Shown here: positions 39,801-51,800 of the stretch, one piece after another
Position numbering within the stretch: the stretch's first letter is position 1
Layout of the letters: each line of letters begins with the position of its first letter
DNA from: Opisthocomus hoazin
Lineage: Eukaryota; Chordata; Aves; Opisthocomiformes; Opisthocomidae
Reading direction: 5' to 3'
Length of the DNA: 64,000 nt
Assembly: GCF_030867145.1 (NCBI RefSeq)
Contig: NC_134433.1
Span: 8,693,216 to 8,757,215, forward strand
Position numbers and translations under genes: made by a program
Notes under the pieces: model-generated
What the model saw: the letters and a program-made list of their open reading frames with translations, nothing else
Told to the model about the DNA's origin: nothing
Database searches by the model: none

Positions 39801-42800
39801 CTTGGTAAGTTTTCCCTTTCCAAACGTAGTGAGCATTCCAGGTAGTTTAATAAAGCATTGCCTTGTAAATCTTAGATATTATTTTTGCTGTAAAATGTAA
39901 ATTAGCAACTGGGTTACTTTTTAATATCATCAGAGGTAAACTAGCGTACATTACATGAATGATTTGGGATTGTGTTCTGCTGTTCTTTGTAGAAAATAGT
40001 ACGTGAGAAAATTCTACAGGGAGTGACCTCTCACTTGGGTCACCTTGTTCTGAACTTACGTTCATCTAATTTTGTAGATACTTGTTACCACAATTCTAAC
40101 TGATGTTAGAATAGCAGCTGATTGTCATTAGAATAAGCTATGTTCTCACTGAATACTGTGTGCTTCATATGCTTCAGTGGGATTATTGAAATTTAGCCTT
40201 TGGAAATCTAGAATTAAATAACTCATAGTGTCATGATCAATATAAGAAGAAAAACATTGTTTTCTAGCTGTCTTGGCTCAGAAGAAGTAAGATATATCAC
40301 TTTCTTCCTAAGCAGAATATAGCAAGTTTGGTGTTCTATTGTCATGATTTTAACTCTTCCAATTTTTATGCTGCAGCAAAACTTTGTATGCAGAAGAGCC
40401 TTTTGTTACTAAATTTTTTGCCTGTAAGAGCAAAGAAAAGAGATTGTGCTTCAGACAATTCGGAAGCCCAAGACGTTGATGATACCCAACGGTATGTCAG
40501 TGATAAATGCCAAAGAAAAGGTTCTGTTGTGGACACGGACTTCCAGGCAGCAAACTCAGTGTTGTCCAATGGAGAAACTCATCCTGTTTCAAAAGGGGGG
40601 GGCCACATGACACAATCTGATACAAAAATTAAACATGTTCCAGACCACTTCCAAACAGAAGAAGCATCTGCATTTCATAGTAAGCCTGTTGAAAATACAG
40701 TTTCACAGCAAGAAGATGTATCATCACCTCCTGCCACTCCTACACGAAAATCTCAGTTCAGCCGCGGAAGACTAAGGCTGCTGTCTTTCAGATCAATGGA
40801 GGAGCCGAGAGCTGTGCCTACTGTGAAGGAGAAATACCCTATACTGAAAAACATATTAGACTTTATAAAGGATCAGTCGCTTTCACATGAAAGGTAAGTA
40901 AATTGAAAATGCTGCCCATTACAAAATACAGAAACTTGTCATCACGCCTCTTCGGGTCAAATAAAATATGTTTTAGCCGCAAGATGGTTTTGAAACACAT
41001 TTTGTACATGAATAGTTGTCAGATTTATATATCAAACTTCAGTTATTCACAGACATCTAAAGGCTCGTAGAGAATACTGTTTCTTTTGATTCACTTCGAT
41101 CATGTAGAACTTCAGAATGTAAAAAAATGATTACTTGGCAATTGACTGTCTTTCTTCCTGGGATCTGTTTACAGTGGCATTTTGCTTTTTGTCTACAAAC
41201 AGCAAAGGCATGGTATATCAGTACTAGCAATCCTCGATACCAAATATAGAATAGCATCTCTCATTAAATTACCTGATATTCTGAAAATGTAAATCAAAAG
41301 AGAGATTTCCAATTCTCAGCTTGTCTATTTTAGGCTCTAAAACTTGGACTGGTGCAGGAAGTGCTAGATTCTGTTTGAAGCTTTATCACTCACTCAAAGT
41401 GTAATATGCTGCTGCTGAAATACAACTGGAAATTTAGATACCAAGCTCATGTTTAATTAGTCAAGCACTTCTTGAATTGTGATTTATCTGAATTATTTTA
41501 AGTGCAATGTTTAGAAGTCCTCATAGACCTTTTTTGCTCTTAGTGTTTTAAAGGTTCTTGCTTTGAGAAAATCCCAAGGGCAGAGTGTTATGGAAGTGCT
41601 CAAGACAGTCCGCCAGTGCCTAGACTTACTTGGGCAGCCACACTGTTTTCATCCACCGTGTGTACTTTTTCTCTTAGAACTTCTAGCCTGTCAGAAAGAT
41701 TTTACAAAGTAAGTAATTATTTAGACAAGTCTCAGCCATGTGGGTTTATATGTCTTAGTCTTTGCGTTCTCCCAGTCATGTATACTGAAAACAGTAGAAA
41801 GTTACTGCTTTTTAATCCATATGGATAATAAAAATATGACCTGAGGATTAGTTTTTAGGCTGCTATGAATATCTTGTGTGCTTCATTTAAAAGAAAAAAA
41901 ACCACAATAATTATATTCAAGTGGAACTTAGTTATACAGCTATTCATGCCAGTAGCGATCATGTGGTTGAATCACAGCATGGATACTTGGAAACATCTTT
42001 ACAGGTTCAACCAAATCACAACAGACTTGAAAAGACTGTAGAGTCGTCAGAAAGTACTGTCTCAGAGCAGGAGCTAATACTCTGCTGTTTTGGTTCATGA
42101 ATTTAGGTCTGATTTCTATCGTGCGTCTGGACAGTGCTGTCTGAACTCTGTCAGCTGGCTTCTCACTTCTCAAGAGCTTTTTATGGCCATCTTGCAGTGC
42201 ACTGATTTCCTTTAAGATCTTGATTAGATTTTTGTAAAGCACCTTTTTAATGGGAAGTAATGTTCTATCATTAGTGCCACGACAATATTCTCTTTGCCTG
42301 TTCTGTTTAACTTCTGATTTCTGGTGCAGGGTACTTTTATTTTTCTTTGAAAGTGACAGACTGCATTTTAAACAAAACTGATATCCTTCTTGCTTGTGGG
42401 GAGTGTTTAATAGATTGCCAGTTTGTGAAATTTGCACAAAGCATACTACCTAAAATGTAGCAGTGAATTCTAGACTACTAAACTAACTCTTTAATTTCTA
42501 GCTACTTTGGAAACTTAGAAGGCTGTGGTGCTGAGCTACACAAAGAGATTCGAGAGTCTTACTATCAGCTTGTTTTGTTCCTGGTAAATTCTGTGAAGGG
42601 ATTTAGTACAATTAATGACAGGTACAGTACTAGCTTGGATGACTTATGTGATTTTTTTTTTTTTTTTCCCCCTGTTCTTGCTCACCTCTTCCCTTCTCAT
42701 TTTTTTGTTGCTGAATGCCTCAATTAAGTTTGACTATACTTCACATTATTTACAGAACTAAATAAGGAGCCTTGATCTTGTGATCGAAAATGCCAAGTTG

Positions 42801-45800
42801 GCTTTTTATTAGTACTATTCAGGAAAGCACAATAAATTTACCAATGTCAAAACCTTGACTTACTGCATTTTGTAGTTATAATTCTGTAATGTGTTTCTGA
42901 AGCTTAGTAGTAACATACTAGAAATATCAAATTTATTATGGAATAGTTGGACAAGAGTAATGCCACGATAAATATAGCAATTCTGCAACTGTGCTTTAAT
43001 GTTAAAGCTCATGTTTTGGTAACATACTGGATAGAATTTTGGGGATTTATGGCCGATGTCCTAGAGAAATTAGAGTTTTGTGACTATAATATCTGTCTCC
43101 CTGCCAATAACTTCCAAGTCCTTTGTTCAGTTTCAACTGAACGTGACAAAGGTTTCAAAGAGAACAAGTTTCTGCAAATATCAAGGAAGTGATGTACTGC
43201 AGAGAACACACAAACCCTCTTGCTAATGCTCAGGCAGTAGCATGGGCTCTTACCTCAACTGAATCCATAAAGGATACCATCTGTATTTCAAAATGCTATG
43301 CTGCTTGCTAAATTGTGTAAGTCTATGCATTGATAAACCTGAGTTTGTGCCACATAGTTAATTCAACGTGGAGCAAACCTGTAAATTGATGTATAGTGAT
43401 TGTCTGCACCTACTGCCCAAACATGCTATTTCAACTTTAGGTTAGAGCTGTCATGTTTTATTGTCTTGTGTTTTTGTTTAGATCGTTACTTCCAGCCTTA
43501 TCATGCGTGCAGACAGCTCTCCTTCACCTTTTGGATATGAGTTGGGAGCCGAGTGATCTTTCCTTCTTTGTTGAGATTCAGTTACCACATCTTCTCATGA
43601 CTACATCACAAGAGAACATAAGTATTCATGACAGCGTCATCTGGTGAGTCAGGAAGAATGCAGCTTTCACGTGGTACTTACTGTTAATACCATTTTTATT
43701 AAGAAAGGCTCCTGAACTTTGTGCTGGAACAAGCAGTAAAAGTACTAGGAACAAGGATGGCATAATTTTGGCCAGTATCCAAGGGCTTAACTGAAGTATC
43801 TTAATTTTTTTGCTGTGTTGCTAGTGCAAAAACTATTAAAATTTTCATCTTTAAACTGATTACTGCTGGAACACTTGTTTTGCAGTGTAGCAGGATGTAG
43901 ATAATGCTGGTTTTTGTCTTGATAAATATCAAATGTTTTTAACACCTGCATGTTGCAGTTTTATAGTAGTTGTACTTCTTACACATGAGCAAATGTGAAG
44001 GCCAAAAAGCTTTTAAAATGTCTCATCTGATCTACCAGCATTACCAAAAGCAGTTTTGTAAGTGTAGATTTTTCTGATTTTGCATTATAGTCCCCATATG
44101 TATTTAAGAACTTGTCACAGAGGCAAGAAGCAGGTGTCTGTGTGGACATTTATTAACCAAGTCAACTGGCGTTCTCACGATTCAGTTTTTATTAGCATGT
44201 TGTATAGCACTTTTTCTTTAAAAAAAGAAGTATCCCAAGTTATGTTAGAGGGAAGTCTGATTGCGTTCAAATTTAATTTTGAACTTGCTTTTCTTTTAGT
44301 CAGTGGAGTGAAGAAGATGAAATTGCAGACTACAAGCAAAACTGCGAGTGGATGGATGAATGTCAGGATGTAATGTTTGAGACTTGGTATGAAAAGATAG
44401 CTCAAGCTGACCCAGAGAAACAGAGAAAGGTGACCTCATGATTTGCTTATTTATCTGCAGAAGGGGTAAATAGGAGACTTTCAAAAGCCTGAAGGAGAGA
44501 AAGGAATCTGGCTTAAACTGATTTTTCATGAGTTGGATCCCTGGCTCCCTGTAGGCCTTCAAAAGTCTAAAATGATGAAAAGATCCCCATCCTTTTTTGG
44601 CAGGGGAAGTGTTCTGCTTTCTGTCTAAAAAGAGCTTTCTCGAAGTCAGAAAATAATACTCAAGTAAATTGTGTCCATTTATTCTTCTAGATGCATATGT
44701 TTGTTGCTCGTTACTGTGACCTGTTAAATGTGGACATATCCTGCGATGGCTGTGACGAAATTGCACCGTGGCATCGCTACCGCTGTCTGCAATGCAATGA
44801 CATGGATCTGTGTAAAACTTGTTTTCTTGGTAAGAATAATTAAAAAAAAAAAGTCAGAACCCTATACTCTAAGGCAAAATAGTGTCTTTTGAACTATACA
44901 TAAGGTGAAAGACTTTCTTCTGGATATTTTGGAAATGTTAGGCTTTTCTTTTCCTAATCTGAAAATGAACTTGAAATTAAGAAAGATCCTTTATGAAAAA
45001 GTATTTACAGGGAAATCTTAAAATATTTCTTTACAGGTGGAGTTAAACCTGAAGGACATGAGGATGACCATGAAATGGTTAACATGGAGTATGCCTGTGA
45101 TCACTGTCAAGGAGTTATCATAGGTCGGAGAATGAACTGCAATGTGTGTGATGACTTTGACCTTTGCTATGGGTGCTATTCTGCAAAGAAATACTCTGAC
45201 AGGTAATAAATACGGTATTTTGTTTCCCCGCTTGCAGAAAAGCAATAATTAGCAACAAAGTACAATCAGTCATTCTCATGTTGCTTACTACAAGGGGGCG
45301 TCTGACATGAGAAGATCTAGTTGGTGTCCTTCGGGGAAACATAGCAAATATAGGACCTGTTCAGCAAAAATTTCTGCAATTTGGAAACCTGCTGCAACCT
45401 CTGAACTGACTCAGTAGCAATTGTTTTCTAGGCATGGCTGTGAAAGTTGCAGAAGGAGAGTAATCAACCCTGAATGACACCAAAGATTAAGAAAACAAAC
45501 AAACAAACAAAAAAAACCCAAAACCCAAACCAAACAGACAAAAAAATTCTAGACCAGGAGCTCTCATCACAGTACATAGAATCATAGGTTGGAAAAGACC
45601 TCTAAGGTCATCAAGTCCAACCATCCACCCAGCACCACCATGCCTACTAAACCATGTCCTGAAGTGCCACGTCTACACATTTGTTGAACCCCTCCAGGGA
45701 CGGGGACTCCACCGCCTCCATGGGCAGCCTGTTCCAATGTCTGACCACTCTTTCAGTAAAGTAATTTTTCCTAATATCTAATCTAAACCTCCCCTGACGC

Positions 45801-48800
45801 AACTTGAGGCCATTGCCTCTCGTCCTACCGCCAGTTACTTGGGAGAAGAGACCAACACCCGCCTCACTACAACCTCCTTTCAGGTAGGTGTAGAGAGCGA
45901 TAAGGTCCCCCCTCAGCCGCCTCCAGACTAAATCACCCCAGCTCCCTCAGCCACTCCTCATCAGACTTGTTCTCCAGACCCCTCACCAGCTTTGCTGCCC
46001 TTCTCTGGACACACTCCAGCCCCTCAGTGTCCTCCTTGTAGTGAGGGGCCCAAACTTGAACATAGTACTCCAGGTGCCTCCCTGCTCCTCCACACTATTC
46101 CTGCAACAAGCCAGGATGCCGTTGGCCTTCTTGGCCACCTGGGCCCACTGCTGGCTCACGGTCAGCCAGCTGTCAACCAACACCCCAAGATCTTTTTCCG
46201 CTGGGCAGCTTTCCAGCCACTCTTCCCCAAGCCTGTAGCATTATGTGGGGTTGTTTGTGTTAAATGAGCACTACTGAAGTCAGTGAGGGTCTGGCAGTTT
46301 GCAGCATTGGAAGGTCTACAGTTTGAAAGTCAGGAATGTGTTGGGTTTTTCATATTTTCCTTTAAAGGTGGTGTGTGTTACTAACTGCATTGGTTATCAA
46401 GAAACTGGCTGCATTTCAAAATTATGTACCTTCTTCTTTCAGTCACTTGCCCACTCACAGCATCACAGTGTATCCGATGGTGACGATTCGAATCAGTGAC
46501 CGACAGAGGCTCATCCAGCCATATGTCCACAATTATTCCTGGCTGTTGTTTGCAGCTTTGACTCTCTACAGTGCAGATCTGGCAAATGGGGAGGAAGTAG
46601 AAGGAGAGAAACTAGATTCACAGGTCCTCAGTCATGCCAGAGTTCTGCAACATCAGTGCATACAGCTCATCGGAGATTGCTTGATGAAAGCACAGCATGG
46701 AAAAGGTGAGTCAGCTCCTCCTTCACCGAAACAATGGTTTCTAACGAGTGTCGGAGCAGTCTCTGATTACTCACTTTGAAGTTTCCAAAGGAAAGGGGAA
46801 GCTACTGTGTACTTCACTGAGCACAACTGTTTATGTAGAAAGCAGACACAGAACAAGTCAGGGTCACTGGAACATGGAAAATAGGGTGCTTGAGAAAATT
46901 AATGTTATGCTTACATAAATATTGAAGATAACTTGGCAACTCTTTGGTGGGTTTTTTTTCCATCTCAGATATTGTAAAGGCATCTATCAGTATAGCTTCA
47001 TGTTCTGTTACTAACCTGTTACTGACAACTGAAGGACTTGAAGGAAAGCAAATAACTTGGTGGAAAATGTTTCTTGTTCTGCATCTCTTGGCAAGAATTT
47101 TTCAGCCTTTTTTGTGGTATAAGTTTCCGGGGCTGATGTCCATTTGTCTGGAAATGAGGATTTATGTGAACTAAGACCTACTACAAAAAATAGGGTGGTA
47201 CAGTAGAGGACTATGTTGAATGTATCAAAAGCTCTAGACTCAAGTCCAAATCAGTTTACTGGTAGGTTTTTTGCAGCAGCTCTAATACAGCTGAAATACC
47301 ACCACCACCACAACCAAATACTTAGGCATACCCATTATTTAATCTTTGTTTTTAAGGTACGGTTTTATTATATAGATATTCAAGTTGTCAGGCGTTTAAA
47401 AGCTAAGGCAGATTTCATTTACCTTTTATAATTTACACTGCTGGGACGTATCTCTAATGCTTCCTTTAATTAAGACTTCTACCCTGGTGATATCTTTATG
47501 AGGTGGAAAATGTCACCGCCTTTTCACTATTATTTAATGGAACTGCATAATTAAGTGAACATGATTTGGAACATCTTTTTGGTGGAGTTGATATTCAAAA
47601 AAAGTGTGTGAGGGGAAGTTTGCAGTTCTCTTTCAAAGTGTTTCAGTTCTGCTTTTTGCCCGTCTTGTCACTCAACAGCTAAATAGCTTTTATAACTTTC
47701 TTGCTTTCAGGTCTGAAAAACTTAGCTCTCCTCTGCATGTTGCCAGAAGGTGAATCCTTCTCAGAGAATGACACTGCTTCAGTCAGTCCTCCCACAGATG
47801 GTGCTCCAAAAAGTCATACTGGTGATAAAGCAGTGAAGGGAAGAGATGAGAAACCAAGCACAGGCTCTTTTGTGCATTGTAATGTAAGTAGCCATTATTT
47901 GTAGAACACTTGATATCCATCACGTGTGTTCCTCAGAAGCTTCAACATCCTATTCTGGATATGTAACTGAAATAGTGGATAGTAATGATTTCCTTTGTAG
48001 GTAAAGTTGGGGGGCAAGGGAACAGTTGCTAGTTGGTTCGTTTTTTATTAGATCCAGCTGATGAAAGATGAAGGCATCACCTTATGTTCTTACAGGCAGC
48101 TGATTCACAAAAGCGTTGGAGGACATTGTTTCTGAACGAGTTGTCATTTCCTCTAACTGTTAGCACTGTGCTAGGTAGGAGAATGGTTTTCTTAGTTTTA
48201 TACAGTGTATAAAACTGTTACAGTGTAATAGTATTATGTATAAAGGTATGAGCAAAATAGAAAAATGGATTTTCACTGTATGGAAGCTTTAGATGTGTAT
48301 ACATCAAGAAGTTCTTAACCATAGAAGATTTTTATATTCAAGGAAAAATGTTTGTCAAATGCAGTTGACTGGCTGCTTTTTTCCATGGCTGTTTCTGCAG
48401 GTATTAAATTTTGTTTTAATCTTTCAGTGTCTTCATTTTATTTTTAGGGGAAGGGAGATGATCACAGTGAAATCCAGTCTCCTGCAGAAGATAAAGTAGG
48501 AAAAAAAGGAAGTGAAAGCAAAGCTGTCTTTGCAAAGAAAGCTGTTTTGAGACAAGAGTCAGACTTGTCTGTGGAAGATAATGTTTCTCCAACAGGTAAA
48601 AGATTGTTTCTCACTTTCCCTGTCACAGAAATACCCATTCATATGAAAAGCAAACAGCTGTATTTTTTGTTCCTAACCCATTTTTGTGTATTTGCGAATG
48701 TCTTTAATGCAAGTGAGCTGTCTGTTTTCTAAAAACCTGCCAAGCATACTGCTTTGAACAGCTGCCACCTTGCAATTGGTTTAAAGGATTTTAGAAATGG

Positions 48801-51800
48801 GAGTGGAAATCCACCAATAGATATCCATGTGTAGAGTTCCTGTTGTTCTAACACAGTACTTGCGAATTTTTTCATACTTGGAACCGGAAGTGTCGTATTC
48901 TATTAAAGGCTAGTATTGTTAGAATTATGGTAGTAAAATGGATCCGTCTGTAGTACTGTCCTTTATGTTTTTAAATAGGTGGTGTAAATCCCTGTACCTA
49001 CTATCTTTTATACACTTTTATAAAGACCTGCTTTTCAAATTGTAATAACGTTTTTGAAAAATAGTTTTTGTCTTTAGATTGTAATTATAAAAATTAAGCT
49101 ACCACTTTTTAAAAAAAGTTATGTTTAATGCCATTTTGGGAATTTTCCTCTTTTTTTTTAAATTTAAAAATCAGGTGATGACCTCTTGGAGGGTTCAGCC
49201 CAGAAGCAAGCAGAGAAGGTTTTAATACCTAGCCAGGAACAAGTTTTTGCTGAATGCTCTCAGAAGAGGATTCTAGGACTGCTGGCAGCCATGTTACCGC
49301 CTTTCAAATCAGTTAGTTCTTTTTACTTTCAATCTGTGTGGTTTTCTAGATATCACAAATAGCATGAATTAAATGTGGGAGGTGGGCTCTTGTTGCTTAG
49401 ATGTTATGAAATGCGAATTAGAATGTCTTAAGATGTTTCACATTACTAGGGAATGTAAGGGCTGGTTCCTGCGTGGGGGGAGAGGAAAGGGAATTTTATT
49501 TTATCTGTAAAGCAGTCTATCCTAACTGTTCGACACCTGCAAAGTTTAAACCATCAGCTTACATTTACGTGTCAGGCCAGTTAACAGGTCAACAACAGAA
49601 GTCGGAACCTAGTTTCTCATTTCCTTTTGTCCCTTTTGAAAGAGCATTAGAACAGAAGATTTCTGTACGTGCTATGACTTTGACTAAAAGTCTTGTTTTC
49701 TTTCCCTGCCTTATTGAGATCTTTCTTTTTCCGTAGGGCTCCACAATGTCTTTGATTAACCTGGAACAGATACTCCCGCTGATGTTTCAGGTTGTAATCT
49801 CGAATGCTGGCCACCTAAATGAAACTTACCATTTAACATTGGGACTTCTGGGCCAGTTAATCCTGAGACTTATGCCTGCAGAAGTGGATGCTGCAGTGGC
49901 TAAAGTCCTTTCAGCCAAACATAATTTGTTTGCTGCGGGAGATGGGTCTACAGTGCCAGAAGGCTGGAAGACAACTCATCTTCTGTTCAGTCTGGGAGCT
50001 GTGTGTTTAGACAGGTGCTTGTTACTTTAAACCTATTAGTTGCTCTCTGATGACTAATGCTAATTTTCTTTCATGTGTGCCTCATGCATAGGGGCTTTTT
50101 AAGGGAAAGTCAATTAACCCTGTACCCTGATTACGAGAAGGGCTTAGCATCTGTGGCCCTTGTTGCAGTGAGAATCTCTTAATTTCCTTCCTAAAGAAGA
50201 CTGTTGTCTGAAGAGTGACTTAATTTCCTCCGCTTACCTAAGTAGCGTGTTATGGTGGAAGAAGTAAGGTTTTGAAACTGCAAGGAAAACGAAAACACAG
50301 TCATATCTTTTTTTTTTTGTATGACATTCTCTCCCTTGAGTTACCTGTCTCTTGTGGAACTTGGGAAGGGAGGAGAGTGGGTCTGGTGGTAACTATCACC
50401 AGTGCTGAGTTCTGGATCTGGCCCTTTGTAAAAATAAGAGTATTAGAGATATTTTTGTATAGTAAAATTGCACTGGAAACAGAAAGGATGGTCACAGCAG
50501 ATGTTCCATTTTTAGGAGCTTTAGAAAGCTCTCAAGCATTCTAACATTAATGTCATACTTATTAAATATGACAGTGTTATTTTTCATTGTAGCTATGTTT
50601 TATAGGGAAGGTCCATAAGCAAATAGAAAAGCATATGAAATTTAAAGGCAGAATATCTACAAGATCAGCTGAGGGTAGGGAGTTTTTCAAAGACTAACTT
50701 TCAAGCAAGGAAGCCAGTCTTGTTAGATTATTTGTGTAGTCCACAGAGAGAGATCAGGTAGTCACATACGTGGGAAATAAACTATGTGCTGTTGTGCAAA
50801 GAAAAAGTTCTGATCTCTAAACTAAATTTAGGAATTAAAGGTGACAGTGTTCAGCATGCTTTGATTTCGGACTATAAACCCTTTAAGAAAACATGGTATT
50901 TATGCTCTAATGATGAAAACCAAAAGACAATTCATGTGCCAGCTGACCTGAAAGCTTCAAATATTTGGAAAAACAGTTTTGTAATGGTATGAAAGCTCTA
51001 GCTATGACAGATTAACAGTGATATGCTGTCTTGAGCAAAAATAGTTTCAGATAAGTCAGTAGTCAGCCCTCCTAATACAGACTGCTCTTGCTTTCCAGTC
51101 GTGTAGGTCTGGACTGGGCAAGCTCCATGGCAGATATTCTTCGATCTTTGAACTCTTCTGCGCAGTGGCATAATGTGATCGCTGCTTTCACTGACCATTG
51201 CATTAAGCAACTGCCCTTCCAGCTAAAGCACACCAATATCTTCACTTTATTGGTGCTGGTTGGGTTTCCTGAGGTAAGTGGCCTATCGATACTAAAGGAA
51301 ACAAAATTGGTTAGAGCTTCTAGGTTTCTATTTCTAAATACTATGGATTTCGTCAATTGGGGACATCCATTATAAACTGTCAAAACACGGTGCATGTCAG
51401 AGTTCACATCTTTCCACTTGCGCACAATTGACGTTTGTCTAATGGAAAATGATGTAGCTGGTTTTGCCTTGCATTGCTTTGAGTGCTACTTATAACTATC
51501 ACAAGAAAACCAGCTTAGTACATTTGAGCATCAAAAAGAGCTTTTTATACAAGTGAAACAATCCAGTCTCACTCTTGACAGCTGTAACTCAGATATAATG
51601 CCTATGCAGCATGAAGTTGGTTGTTGTAGGCATTTTTTTATAGAAGTGAACTGCCATTTTCTAAAGGTGAGCAAATATCTGGCAGCGAGCAGATTGTTCA
51701 GCTAAAATGTACATCAACTATAAGCAGACGTAACCAATATAAAAGATGACCGTGTATTTACAAAAAAGTATTCCAAATCATAACTGAATCTTCTGCTGCA

